64,000 nucleotides of DNA from Paracyclopina nana (GCA_019096065.1 JAGUCH010000003.1:10106001-10170000); one strand, 5' to 3'. Numbered from the stretch's first letter, positions 1 through 12,987 are shown. A program made the numbers and translations. The notes: generated by a model not told the origin, from the letters alone.

Positions 1-3000
1 GCAAGTGCACAATGACATTTCTCTTTTAAACAAAGTTTATGCTACGTAGATTGTATCACTGGAAATGTACATTTTTGCAAAAAAATTCGGATTTACTTAA
101 AATGGTTCATTTTTCTCATTTTTTAATAAAGCTTAAAAAATTCCACATCTGTCTATCATGATTTCAAACATTATAAAATATACTATTTTTATCCCTTTTT
201 GAGCCTTTTTTATTCTTAAGATCAATTACAATCAAGTTTTAAAGCAAGGTGCGCATTTAAACAATCCACTGTGGATCTGTATAATGTGTGTGTGTGTGCA
301 ATTAAGCCATAAAGAGCTCATTTTTTACAGCTTCTTAATGAGGCAGAGAAAACACTCGTTGAGATATGAGGAGAATTGCTATCATTGTTATGATGAAAAG
401 ATTTGAATCATGGCCACAAAGGCAAAAAATGGGCTGCTATGCCGAGAAGAGCAATAAATAATGATAAAAAAGGGCCACACTTGAAATCAAATTCCTCGCG
501 CGAGGACACTGACGCTTTTTTTTTATTATACTTCATTATAATGCCCCTTGTTAAAACTGTCTAAAAGAAAACCTCAAAATTAATACAAAAAAAAATATTG
601 ATGCATATTTTAAAAAATTTTGAGGCCGCTTAGTTTAAAAAAAAATAACCCCAGTTTTGCCCCACTGTGCCAAAACTCAACTTTCCATTCCTGTCAAACA
701 CAATCAGTCAGGGCTGAAAGTATAAATACAAGTTTGTCCTTTTTTGCTGCATCGTCATCATAAGATTAACTTTTTGCCGGCTAACCGCCGCCCGTTGTGG
801 GGAATTGGCACAAAAAAGTAGCGGCTCGGACCTTTTCCGATCCGGGACAACCGTCCCCGGAAGAAAAAGCGGCGGCGCACACTCACCACGAACGGCGTAC
901 GCGCGATAAAATAATAATAGCATTCATGAATACCATCATCATCGTGGTTACGTAAACAGCTGGTGGGGAATTTCTGCCTAACACTGCTAGTGTCAATATT
1001 TGCAGAGGTTCGATGTGATGAGCTGTTTTTGGCATCAAAGAGCCCTATTTTCATTTTTAAATTCATTAAGCTTCGCTTTGATCCAATGAGTTTAAAATTG
1101 AAACCTTAAAAGTGTTAATATGGCTAATCTGCTAGCTATTGAAAATTCAAACTTAAAAGTAACATGTTCTTGAAATTAACCAGCTATTTTAAAGCATCTG
1201 CACTGTATGCATTATTATTTTTTAGCTAATTTGTAGACACATTATGCCATTTTTGCACCTTTACATTTGAATGTCGTTCTAAAATACTGATTTAATTTGC
1301 CATGGCAATTATTGATATACTTGAAAAAATCCCACTTACAATATGGATACTTCAAAAGGCCATCAAGTAAAAAAAACTGAAGTAACTTCATAAAAGGCCA
1401 TTTTTTCGCTTAGACGAGTTCTCAACTCGAGAGGGGTGTGCGCTATGTAGTCGGACTAAATGAGGTAAGATTTTGTCGGAGAAAAAGTTGCGCACGCGCG
1501 CTTGCAAGCGCTTCTTATTAAGCAGACCTTGGCCCTGATGATGGTCGTTGTGTGTGCGATCTTGATAAGTCCTGGCCACGCTGTAATAATCACTGTCGCA
1601 GTCAAAAGTGTTTCATAAGATAAGAATTAGCTTGGCATTGACACATTAAGCCTTTTTGAGCCTCGGGAGGGTTGTGCAGTAATGAATATTGATGACAGCA
1701 GAATACTACTATTATTAATTCGGGCTAACTTTCCAATTCCCAAACGCAGCTACTTTCCAATTTTTAACGACTTTCCAGCAAAAGCCATCAAAAACTTGAG
1801 AGTCTCTACCGAATTGGGAGAATTTTTCCATGTCCCCTAGGTTACCAAAATATGCATTTATATATGCTACACAAGCTCCTTTTTTGAGCCTACAATTCCG
1901 TTTTTAAAGGTCATGGTCAGCTTGGCTGTTGCCCCTTTTTTCCACTGCTGAATGTTGATCAATAGCTTCAAGTAGACTTCCTACAGATTGCAAGTGCACT
2001 TCCTGCAGACAAAAATGCCAAAAAGGCCCACAGAGGGCGCCACGCGTCAACAGTCCGAGTAAAAGTGTCTTGTACAGCGTGCAGAGAAAACCTGATCGAT
2101 ACTAACTCGGATTTGACAGCTTTCCGCCGTACGCCAACAACGCCAAAGTGCCAAAAATAGATCTAAATTCAGCCCTTAAATTCACTATGGCTGACACCTC
2201 CATTTTTGGCTCTATGTAACTTGTTTTTTAAGCTTCAATATTTTGTAATTTTTTAATGATGACTAATTTTTGCAGCTAGAAATGCTGTTATTATGCAACA
2301 AATCAAAGGTGCATGACTTTTCAAATTAGCCAAAATCATCATTCCTTCCGCATTCCTCTTGCCCACATCCACTCAAAAATGCTTTTATAATAGCTTAAAA
2401 AACAGCACTATTATAGTGGCTAATATTGAATTCAAGACCTATTCACTTTTTCTTCGGAATCATGCGAGGAATTTTCTTTCATTAAAAGAGTATAGCGTGT
2501 CAAATCTTCACTATACAAGTATTTCTAAATGTCGAATACTCAATTGAAAAAATGCACTGAAATACAGCCTGCATGTTCAGATATGTTCTCACTTTTAACT
2601 ACTTACTAGAGAGTTGATGATAATCTGAATCAGCCAACTTTTTTCGTAAAAACAGTAAGTTCTGGAAAAGTGCATAAAAAGATCTCTCAATAGAAAAATG
2701 CCCAATTTTCAACTATGATTGCAATATATGGAAATATGCTCAATTCAATGCAATGCCGAAATAAAACTGCTTTCAATTTTATGCCAAAATTCTTTTTTTC
2801 AAAAACTGCATTTTCGAAATAAAATCCATCAGAGTTGCCTCAAAAACTAAAATTCAAGTCAACTCCACCGAAAAGGGGCAATGATCTTAACCACTCAAAA
2901 ATGAGGCAAATAATTATCCAAGACCAAATTCAAGGCAATTTCGCGGGGCATTTCAAAAGTGTAGTTGGCAGGCAGCCGCGTTTGCTCACGTTCCATATTT

Positions 3001-3173
3001 TTGTGCTGTGTGTGCAAGTCAACAGCTGCTGTCCCACTTTACTACACTCGATCTCTCCGTTAGACCTCCGTGGTACATAACACAAAAGTGCAGCAAAAAG
3101 GGCAAAATCTCTGGTCGCCCCGAGGAGCTAGTTGGTTGGTGCCCCGCCCACCGGCCCCCCAAATGTGCCCTCC
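1..3173. other. Intergenic / upstream region of loqs, no gene seen
   Basis: AT-rich sequence with many stops in all frames and only short open frames of no recognisable family. It has a short TG microsatellite near 285-298. Upstream non-coding exons or control elements of the following loqs gene may lie here, but none can be placed with confidence. Confidence 0.6.
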
Positions 3174-5475
3174 ATGAATTCAGCGGCCCCGCCCCACCAG
3201 CATCACCACCACGCCCCCCATCAGCAGCTCGTCTTCGGCCAGCTACCTCCTACCACGTACGAGGCCGCGCCCGCGCCCATCAGCGTTGACACCTCCTCGC
3301 CGCCCCTCGGAGGTTACGGCTACCCCGCGGCGCAGCTACCCCCGCACCAAGCGCCTCCCGCGCCCTCCTCGGCGGCGCACCCGCAGCTCAACGGCGCGCC
3401 CGCACCAGCACCGCAGCGCCGCGGCCCAGGCTCCATAAAGTGGACGAAAGAGGGCGTGTCTACCTCCGCTGAGCGCCGGCTACCCTTCGTGCACCGCTTT
3501 CGCCCCGTGGGGTTGCCCCCGCCGGCGGGTCTCGTGTCCGCGGCGGCCGTCGCGGCCACTCCGGCAGCTGGGCAGCAGCAGCAGCAGCAACAGCTGCAAT
3601 TCGTGTCTGCCTTCAACCATCCGGACAGCAAGATCCTGGCCAAGATGTCTCAGTACGAGACGAACCCCGTGGGGGCTCTCCAGGAGAGGTTCCAATCGAG
3701 GGGTATCATGCCGAGGTTTGTTTTGCTTTTGTAATTAGCAGTAACCTCACTTGAGTGCCCATTCGTCATCAAGGTGATACCCCGCACTGTGATAGGTGTG
3801 GTAAATTTTCCATACCCCCAATGCCTCACTTGTAAAGCTACCCCCTTACGTTGATTCGTCCATTTTTTATACCCCCAGGTCTATGGCCTCCCCATTTAGG
3901 AACTTAATTTTTCTACCCCCGATGCCTCAAATTAAGGATCGCAAATTGAATCGGCTACTTTGTGATGATACCTCCCATGCCCCATTTGACTTAGATACGC
4001 GATAAAAGCTTGTATTATTTCACTTTCAGCTATCAAATGGTCCAGTTTGAGGGGATGTCTCACAACCCCGTGTTCACGTATGAAGTGATCATCAGTGATG
4101 TGACGGCCATTGGCTCTGGAAACTCGAAAAAACAAGCCAAACATGCTGCAGCTCGTGAGTATTTTTCTACATAAAACTTGATGCTAAAGCCATCAAGAAG
4201 AGATTTATCTCCGGCCTATGAAGTATGAATCCTTGAATTGCCATAACCTGAACTCCTATCTTTGACTTGGTGGCAAAAAAGAAATGACCTTGGTCGTCAG
4301 GATTTCGTTTCTTGTTGCAGGAGCTATGCTAGACAAGTTGGATGGGAGATACCCCATGGGGGGCGGGGGCTCTGCCCCTTCCGGAGCTGGAGGAGTTGGC
4401 ATGAAAACTGAGGTTCCGGATTCCAACTCCTCCACGGCTGGCTCCACTTCCTCCTCAGCCTCACACCCCTCCAACCCCATTGGATGCCTCCAGGAGTTCT
4501 GCGTCAAGTTCAGCCTCCCTCTGCCCATCTATGACTTGCAAAACACAAGTGGTCAGCCTCATCAGAGGAATTTCGACATCATGGCCAAGGTTGGCTCGGT
4601 GACGTCCTCAGGGACTGGCACTTCCAAGAAGGATGCCAAAAGAGCCGCAGCCTCGGCCATGTTGGCCAAGCTCAAGTCCTTGGGGCAAGAAGTGGCCAAC
4701 GTGGCCAACAATGGCTCGGTTGTCATCTTACCGAATGGCTCTAATTTAGAGCCCATCAACGCGAATACTGCTCTCATCGACGAAGACCTGCTCAAGTGTG
4801 TGGCCGAGATGAAAATTGACACCTTGGTAAATACACCATTTGTCAACTAATCAGGGCAACTTGCAAAGCTTCACTCAGGAACATGCAGTTTTTTAAATGA
4901 GACTGGTTAATCCTATTCCAATTTACTTGGACTATAAATAAGTAGTGCAACGGATCTCGATGCTTATCATCAATATGATCCTTATCTCTATCTCTAATGT
5001 TTATGTAAAGATAATGGCTTCTTTTCAGACACCTAAGCATAGCAAGGTTCTGGAGGATTTTTACAAGCAGCTCCAGGACTCGGGCAAACCCAAGCTGTTC
5101 GCTCTGCATCGGGCCAGCCTCTCTGATCCCAATTTCGGCTACGTCAGCCTACTGAACGAGCTTGGCTCCGAGCAAAGGTTCGAGGTCACCTATGTGGACA
5201 TCGACGAGAAATCTGCTTCTGGAGAGCACCAATGTCTGGTCCAATTGTCTACACTCCCAGTGGCCGTCTGCTATGGCGCGGGTCGAGACCAGCGCAGCGC
5301 TAACAATAATGCGGCCAAAAACGCACTCAACTATCTAAAAATAATGACCAAGAAGAAGTCATCGCCAGACGCTTCTTCCCCCAAAGACACCAAGAGTCTC
5401 GCAAATGGCAAGAAATTGGAACATTCTCCCATCACCACAGCCACAAATGGCAGCAACAACAAAGGAGGAAAATAG
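3174..5475 (+). CDS. loqs: Loquacious/TRBP-type dsRNA-binding protein
   Basis: Predicted exons 3174-3715, 4030-4154, 4321-4826 and 5029-5475 join in frame to 539 residues. The first ~150 residues are low-complexity (Pro/Ala/His, then a Gln run). Three dsRNA-binding domains follow. The first begins around NPVGALQERFQSRGI, crosses the first intron and has the end signature GNSKKQAKHAAARAMLDKL. The second starts at NPIGCLQEF and ends KKDAKRAAASAMLAKL. The third, C-terminal one carries FEVTYVDIDEKSASGEHQCL and ends NALNYLKIMTKK, the divergent Dicer-binding type. Two RNA-binding domains plus this third one are the TRBP/PACT/Loqs layout, in which the protein partners Dicer in miRNA or siRNA processing in the cytoplasm. 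The start is the ATG at 3174; upstream in-frame sequence has no ATG. R2D2 and Staufen are less likely because of the domain number and the third-domain motif. Confidence 0.93.
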
Positions 5476-6522
5476 TCCCTACTAAAAAAGAATTATTCGA
5501 TTGTAGCGGATTCAACTCAACTTGAATACTATTATGCGTGTAATGTGTAAATACTTTGAAAATACTTTCTCCCCTCTCCCTAAAAATTTTTTTTTTGGCA
5601 AATCCAACATTATAAATGTTCTACTATTCAATGGTTGTCATATTCCGCTATGCTCGTCTATCACACCCAATTATTATTATTAATTATTATCATTACGTAA
5701 TAAGTGTGCGTGAAGAAACCACGTGTGTTCCCAATGTTGCTTTTTCGTCTTGATGCCTTCGATGTTCCTCCTTCATTCCGGAACGTCGAAGACTTCAAAA
5801 CTTGAAAAAGCGAAAATAAATCGCACTCACCGTTTTCGAAGGTCCTTCTTTTTCCTTTGCGTAATTTGGGCTGAAATCCGGACTCCGCAGATGCCAAGAT
5901 GAAACTGAGGGATTTTGAGTGAGACTAAAGCTGACTCCTTGACTCCAGACTTGGTGGCGCCAAGATTATTGAGAACTACGTCTGGACCCTTTTTACCAAT
6001 TAGAACAATTTCTTTTTCCCATTTTTCATCGAATCCGGATTGGATTTGAGAATTGTTTGCCCTCGGAGTAGAATACAACTTTTCTCTTTTTTTGAGCAAA
6101 TTCGAAAAAAACCCTCAAATATGCCCACTTTTGGGGGGATTTTCACTCTTCAGAGAAAATTGCAAATATTTAAAATAATTATATTGAAGTATGCCTGTCA
6201 TTTAGTCATGGTTAAAATTAGCTTGACATGAACATTTTCCTTGGTCAAGATGAAAAAATCCATGGGTGAGCCAAGTTGCTGCAGCGACAGGGAGCATTTC
6301 ATAACTTGTGTTCACATTAGGTAAGAAGGTTGAACAACTCTCAAGGGTTTTTTTTTTTTTTTCTAATTTCGTTCATATTAGCACATTTTCGGCTACTCAT
6401 GGCATAAGATCAGAAACGTGCTGTAATGTGAACTGTTTTATTTTTAACCTCATCATCAATCATGTTTCTCAAATCAAGAATCGTCTTTGAGCATCAGAAG
6501 CAGCTAGCAGCAGAGCATACAA
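5476..6522. other. 3' UTR of loqs and short intergenic gap
   Basis: A consensus AATAAA at 5815-5820 follows the loqs stop by about 340 bases and is the likely poly(A) signal. On the other strand the mirror signal (TTTATT at 6437-6442) lies about 80 bases past the C1q gene stop. The two genes therefore converge here. Nothing else is supported. Confidence 0.6.
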
Positions 6523-8263
6523 TTACAAAATCATCTCGCCAGCATTGACACTGTCCTCAGCCTCCTTGAGGAAGTTCTCCTCCTCGTCCATGCTGGGCTT
6601 GAGCAGCAGGCCAACCCAATGAGTGTAGTGGTTCATGGGGAAATCAGCCAGCCAAGTGCCAGTGTAGGCATACACACACACCTCATCTCCCTTCTTGAGG
6701 CTCAAGACAATGGTGGTGCCAGCCATGGAGTTCTTGTGGTTGTCCTTGTGGTTCTGGTCAAACACAGAGGCCACTTCCTCGCCGTTCAAGCGGATGGAGA
6801 GCAGAGCTTTCTTGTTGTCGTGAGTGGCAATGTGGAACACGAACATGTACGAGCCTCCCAAGGGAGCATTGAAGACTCCAGTGTCGGGATCCATGCCACC
6901 GCCAACATTGACGCTGCATCCCTGATCAGAATCAATTTTATGCTTTTGTCAAGAGAAGCAGTTTTTTTGGCAAGCTACCAGTTACAACTCAAAGTATGCA
7001 GAAATGAGACTCGATTGTCATAGCTCGAATTTCGTTTCAGTCCAAGTGACTGAACAGAAATGACATTGGAGAAAAGCTCGCTAACGTCAATTTCTTTTAT
7101 GAATTTACAAAATGACAAAAATTTTGGCATAAACTTTGAATCTGGACATTTTCAAAAAAAGACATTTGTGGATGTGATTTGAGAAGTACAACTTTTGGAA
7201 AGCTTACTTGGAAGGTCAAGTTCTCCTCTCCACCACCATCATAGGCCTTGGTTCTGTAGGCATCAAAGTAGACAGACAAAGGCTTTCCAGCCAAAGACTT
7301 GAGGAAGAGGTTCTCCCTCATCAGCTTTCTCTTGAGGTCATCCATCTCAGCATCACGATTGGCATTGTTCTGATCCATCCGGTTGTGGAGCTCAGCAATG
7401 GCAGCCTCGCGGTCAGAGATCTCTTTGTCGACTCTGCTGTTCAAGGCATTCTCAGCACTGTTTCTATCGGAGTTCTCCTTGTCGATCCTAGGATGAGAAA
7501 AAAGTATCAATCTTGATGTTGCGAGCCAATGTCATTCAATTTCAGTCTGGTGGACTGAAAGCAAATTCCAAAGAAGACAATCGAGTCTCATTAACCAGTA
7601 CTTTGATTTGGTGAGGTCATCTTGCCAAAAAAAGTGAAGCATTCAACAAAAGCTCGATCGTTGATAGTATAAAGATTATTAGGTCATGCCTGGAGTTGAG
7701 GTCGGAAATGTCCTTGATCCTGCCATCGTTCTCAGTTTTGGCAAAGTTGTTCAAGTTGGCAATCTCCTCCTTCCTGGCGGTGTTCTCAGACTTGGCAAAG
7801 TTGTCCAGGTTGGCAATTTCAGTTTTGCGAGCATCATTGTCCGACTTGGTGCGGTTGTCCAAGTTGGCAATCTCGGATTTGCGAGCATTGTTCTCGGTGT
7901 CCAGCTTGCCATCCAGCTTGGCAATGTCTGTGATCCTTGCCTAATAAGCAGATGATATTTTTTATTTTTTACTGCAGGAAAATTTCCAGGATAGTTCAAA
8001 TAAACCAACCTGGTTCTCCTTCATCATTCTCTCTTCCAAGGACTTGATTTCATTCCTTCTGAGGTCATTCTCTCTCTCAGCGGAGACGACAAAGGCTTCA
8101 TGGGCCTTCTTAAGGTCCTCGTGGTCATTTCTCAAGGCTGAAATTTCGGCCTTGCGCTCAGAGTTCTCACTGATGAGACCTTGGAGGGTGTCCACCAATT
8201 TGGCCTGGAAGTTGTTGCCACTATCGGCCACAGCCTTGATATCATTGGCAAGAGATGACATGT
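6523..8263 (-). CDS. C1q-domain protein with 18-residue-repeat coiled coil (5' end missing)
   Basis: Minus-strand exons 8263-8010, 7940-7690, 7487-7208 and 6921-6523 join in frame. The first visible exon starts in phase 1, so at least one upstream exon is missing. The N-terminal part is a long charged helix built of about nine back-to-back 18-residue units (for example NDARKTEIANLDNFAKSE). The last exon encodes a C1q/TNF-like globular domain with GVFNAPLGGSYMFVFH, then ALLSIRLNGEEV, GTTIVLSLKKGDEVCVYAYTG and a terminal GLLLKP strand. C1q-domain proteins are normally secreted trimers that bind ligands through this head; secretion would need a signal peptide in the missing exon. The third intron on the minus strand (7689-7488) starts with GC, not GT. 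A poly(A) signal lies at 6442-6437. The exact ligand or role cannot be read from the sequence. Confidence 0.88.
7002..7063 (+). repeat. Intronic hairpin repeat, copy 1
   Basis: One of six copies of a ~57-base dispersed repeat. It starts AATGAGACTCGATTG and ends in an imperfect inverted motif TTTCAGTCCAAGTGACTGAA. It lies in the last intron of the C1q gene (6922-7207). Confidence 0.7.
7533..7593 (-). repeat. Intronic hairpin repeat, copy 2
   Basis: Reverse-oriented copy of the same repeat, with TTTCAGTCTGGTGGACTGAA at one end and GAGTCTCATT at the other. It lies in the C1q intron 7488-7689. Confidence 0.7.
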
Positions 8264-9169
8264 CTGCAAGCAATACGAAAAAAGTAGATCAGCACCAATA
8301 GACGGGGATTAATGGATTTTGAGTAGGTGATTTTGGTGGCCACCAGCATTTTATTAGCTTTTAAAAGGCAGCAGCTTGTACAACAGGAATTGCAGTGTTA
8401 TGCAAAATAATGGAAAAGTTGAACACTCTCTTGAAAAAAATGGTGTTTGGGAAAAGCTTGCCTCAAGCTTTAATTAATGCCAAGTCATATCTAGATGGCG
8501 CTGCACTCGTACACAGAGGGCGCTTCAGATCAAAATGACGTCATAATTTGGGCGCGAATAAAAGCGGGTGCGTGATTTCATCAACGCGGGCCGGCGTTTC
8601 AACCTCGCACATTGTGTGTGTTAACGGATGACAGATTCCGCAATGGGCCGTTTGATTCCAAAAAAAGCCCACAAACAGAGTTATTTCAGAATGCAACTAG
8701 CGCCATCTGAACCGACTTTGTAGCATTAATCTAAGCTCAAGACAAGCTTGATAACTTTCGTAAGTGGGCGTCAATCTGATCATTTTGAACGTTTTTTATT
8801 ATGTTAGCAACGCAATGCACAATAAAGTACTTATGGAAGAAAGGGAGGGTATTTTCAACTAGCAACAAGCTGACATACATTTTTTGATGCGGTAGTAAAA
8901 TGAACCCGAGGGGGAAAAAAGTTTCCCCCTTGTTGTTAAGGCAAATCCATCTGCTGATATTACTCACACTAAATTACACTGAAAATAACACTAATTTATA
9001 CGTTACTACCAGGCAAACAAGGTGCTTGCTTTGAACAACCCAAAATACATAAATACAACGAAATTGCAAGTTTGACTGTATTTTCCAAGGAATATGCTAC
9101 ATTATGTAAATATTAACCTAAAAATAAAATACTTCTATTTCCACCTTTGTTTGATTTGACTAATTTTGC

Positions 9170-10115
9170 TTTCCTTGACTTGAAGGCAGATCTATCACAA
9201 ACCAGAAAAAAACACATGGGAAACATAGTGCATTTTTTGAAAGCTTTATGCGCAGAGTTTAAAATCCTAGCCTTTCCCTACCCATACCATAAAATTCTTC
9301 TCCTAGAAGCTACATTTTGAATTTTGCATTAATATTTTTGCTTGTAACCCCCTCGAAAATTGTGAGATCTAACTTTTTGATTTCATGCAAGTCTTTTGCC
9401 TAGAAAGGGAGACATAAAAGCTGAAACAAAATATGACAGAAGAATCACATCAATCTTAAAGCTTTTTTTGCAAGCCTGTATCTCCTTTCCTGTTCGCCCT
9501 AGCAACTTAATGACTATAGGTGGATCCCACAACATTAGGCAGCTAAGCTTAAGCAAAAGCAAAGTAACTTAGATTGCGAATTTCTCAGCAACCTCTCAAC
9601 TGATTCGAACCAAAATTGGTAGGATTCATCAGAGTTGCCTTATAATTGTTCATGCCTAATTCAGTCCAAATCCGAGGTCACATTCAAAAGATTGGTTTTA
9701 AGCAAAGCAAAGCTGGGTTAAGCAAAGGGAAATTGGGTACAACTTAGCAGCCTCGGATTTGCACTAAATTTGACAACAACAATTATAAGGCAACTCTGAT
9801 GAATCCTACCAATTTTGGTTCGAATCAGCTGAGAAGTTGCTGAGAAATATGCAATCAAAGTTACCTTGCTTTGCTTAAGCTTAGCTGCCTAATGTTGTGG
9901 GATCCACCTTATGTCACAAAAGTTAGATCTTACAATTTTAGAGGGGGTCAATTTTATTCATTGTGCCAGAAAAATAGCCCATATCAGAGATACAGGTTTT
10001 TTAAGATTTTATGCTATTGTAAAGGATAGGCCAGGATTTAAAATCTGCCAAACAAAAAAATGTAAGTTTACCATTTGTTTATTTTGTTTGGTTTATATCT
10101 GCATTGAAGTCAGTA
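9170..10115. repeat. Large foldback (palindromic) element
   Basis: The inner arms 9517-9678 and 9751-9912 are near-perfect inverted copies, sharing GGTGGATCCCACAACATTAG and the stretch around CCAAAATTGGTAGGATTCAT. More diverged outer arms (about 9255-9400 and 9912-10050) also match in inverted order, for example CCCCCTCGAAAATTGTGAGA against CCCCCTCTAAAATTGTAAGA. Similarity fades near 9170 and 10115. About 115 bases of the left arm (9400-9516) are largely unmatched. No coding capacity is visible. It is probably a non-autonomous foldback transposon or an inverted duplication. Confidence 0.85.
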
Positions 10116-10573
10116 TGTGAGTCTGGCCACTGATATTTTTTGCTCTCAAGTACTTAAAAAAAACATGCTTTTAAATAAAAAAAAACTGGGCAAAATGGCT
10201 CTGGAATACATAAAGAAATTTACCTGTATTCCAGCTTAACCCGACGACGCCATTTTGGGATTGAGAATAAAATAAAGGATGACAAAAAATACGCACTCAT
10301 TTTTATCTGGTACTAAATTCCGGCGGGTGATAATTCGAAGTTGTCAGCGGGTAACAGCAACCGGGTCGATGGCTACCGTCATCGTCAAAAATGAGCACTT
10401 TCGGTAAGTCATTGACACGGTTACGAATACCAACATCAAAAAAGTGATTCAATCTGCTCGGATCGAGGTCCAAATGGGGAGTAGTAGCAGAGTTTCATCT
10501 AGTAGCTTTTCGTTGTACTTGAAAAAATATAGAAAGCAAAAAGCAGGTGGTTGATGATGAGGATAATGTTCAC

Positions 10574-10682
10574 CCATGAGAGAAGAAGAAGACAAGAGAA
10601 GCACGACTACAATACGAGCCGCCAGAGGTTTGATTTTTTCGTTTTTGGCCCCACCGTGGCTTGTGAAAAGAAAGCTTTGCAT
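10574..10682 (-). CDS. Candidate first exon of the C1q gene
   Basis: A minus-strand ATG at 10682 opens a frame that ends at a possible GT donor after 10574 (ATGG|GTGAAC). It leaves one base, which matches the phase needed by the C1q exon starting at 8263 and would create an Asp codon. The encoded peptide contains a hydrophobic run (IVVVLLLSSSSLM) that could serve as a signal or anchor. Basic residues and more than 20 other residues precede this run, which is long for a cleaved signal peptide. The link is inferred only from phase and hydrophobicity. Confidence 0.25.
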
Positions 10683-12987
10683 TTCAGAAAATATTACAGT
10701 TTCGACTTAGGTAATTTTTTTCGGCTGCTTCCACAGTAGTAGGGAAGAGCAGAAGAAAGGTTCTAAAGGCCACCAAGGCTTCTTCCAAAAGAAGAATTGC
10801 TGCTGAGTGCACAGTGGGGGATTTCCACGCGCATACTTTGAAACATCATGGATTTGATCACTTCTGCATGTTTTTAGAGTTATTTTTTAGGTTGTGGCCT
10901 TTTTGGGGGATAACTTGGGTATGCGCGCAGCAATGTGGAAATAATCCACTGTGCCTGCATCAGAGGTTATTACATGATTTTTTCGCCAGTACCCGGTGCA
11001 GTTGGCCTGAAACTTCCGCGAGTGTAACCATGGCATAAAAGGGATTGGGGTCAACAATTCATTATGAAAGATGGGAGCAACAGCAGCGCGCGTTATTATG
11101 TAAAAACTGATATTTCACCATCAGCCTTTTTTCAGGGCCGCTTACACATAATTTTTAGAGGTGCATCGAGCATCAGAGTGGATATTCCGTACTTGAGGAA
11201 AAAATCAGCTGGATCGTTTTCATATGGATCAATCTGGAACCTTTGTGAATCGAAACGCAATAGCCTAATTTGGTATCACTATATTGAACGTATTTTTTCG
11301 ATTCTGAACCTTTGGCATTTGCTGCAAGTACGAATAAGGTCGTCTTAAGATCAAGTCTAATTCCTATATACCAAATTAATGTTTACAAACTAGATTTCAA
11401 CGCATAACTAAGAACAAGGATTATTTACCATAATTTTTAAGCACCATAAAATTAAAAGACAAAGCATATACTTAAAAATACTTTAAAAATGGCTGCAAGG
11501 AAAAGAAGCAAATTTTAAGGAAGATGGCCATTTGGAACCAATTTTAATTATTTTTAAGGACGGAAATTGATGATGATGCCACGAATTAGTGATAATAGGA
11601 GAGGGCATCCATCAGCAAATAGGGAAAAAGCCCAAACTGAAGTTTGAGTCAAGTGCAGTTGATCAAAACAGCATCCTTGATGCACCAGCAATGGATACAG
11701 AGCATACAATAATCCGCATTACGCCATCACGAAATGTACAAGCTTTTACTGCTGCTGTCCTGAAAACTGAAAGTCGTCGCAACTATTTTGGCTCTTTACC
11801 AAAGGTTGCTCGTAATGCTCAACTTTCCACACTCATTACTAAGTTAAACTACTACGATTTGCTAGTAAATGCACACACGAATAATGCTCAAAATTCAGTT
11901 AGGAAAAAGCTTTGGCTGCGTTAATAACTATTTTCTTTTGGCTTACCTTTAAGCTTATCAAAAGTTGGGAGAGAATCAGAAGGAACCAAGAAAAGCTGAG
12001 TTGAGTGTGACACTGAACAATGCTTTCAGGACACTGAGATAGATCTTCATGGATTTTAAGAATCTCGAGCCAACTTTTCAGTGGCCCAGGTCATCTGGCT
12101 CGACTTAGTAGAAGTTTGCTAGCTGTGAAAACGACATGACTACCGCCGAATCATACAGACCCAAGATGACCTCAGCTTCAAGCTGAGAAAGCTCAAAAGA
12201 GGCTTTCCTATTTTGTATTTCGCACAATTTGCATTTCCAATTCCATGACACTTCTTTTGCTTAGATGCAGCTTTTTTCTTAACATGTATAGCAAGTATGT
12301 AGCATTAAATCAATATATAGTAGAGACATGAATATTTTACGCTGAAAATGCAAGGTGAATCAAAATAGCACACTCAATTTCACATATACACTAATTGCCT
12401 ATTGATAGCTCGTTATTTTCGGATCATTTGTGCATGATACATTTCGGAATAATTCGACTTTTCAAAATCAACCTTGCCAAAAGTGTATCATGTCAAATTA
12501 TCCGATTTACCAGAGCAAGTTTCACTAATGTGCACCTTCATTCAGGTGTAACGAAGAACGAATTACCTGAAAAAAGTCGCCTTTTTGAGAGCTATCTAAT
12601 TAAACACATTGTAACGGATTTTAAAAAATGAAACTCAATCCAAGTAATTCTGAAAAGAGGAGTAAACCATGATTATAAATGATTTTTTAAAACTATTTTC
12701 ATCAGGATTGCATTCACAATTTCTTGCTAAAATATGACAAAATCGACCCAATTTCAATAAGCGCAACATTAACAGTAAAATACAAGTGTTCAAATCTAGG
12801 AAATAAAAACTAGAATTCCAGGTGTTTCAGAAACGCGACAGAGCTAGAAAATTAAATGTTTTATGGCTCACCCTGGCATCACGCGATTCACACATGCAGC
12901 GGTGTGACATATTCGGCTGATATGTATTTTCACCAGCTTGCGTCCACGTCGTTGATCCAGTCTTGTCAAAAAAGCCGCGAAATCAAC
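10683..12987. other. Intergenic, no gene supported
   Basis: AT-rich DNA upstream of the pantothenate kinase gene. A 111-codon open frame at 11589-11924 has no recognisable domain. The promoter of the kinase gene should lie in the last few hundred bases, but no core element could be assigned. Confidence 0.5.

Noticed and set aside
3132-3173. Upstream extension of loqs to 3132
   Set aside because: Begins with TTG, not ATG; the first in-frame ATG is 3174.
5832-5872. Possible tiny minus-strand exon (PKLRKGKRRTFENG) between TTTCAG and GTGAGT
   Set aside because: Sits in the loqs 3' region with no partner exons; good splice signals alone are not enough.
11589-11924. 111-codon open frame
   Set aside because: No signal peptide, domain or splice context; length is within chance for this AT-rich region.
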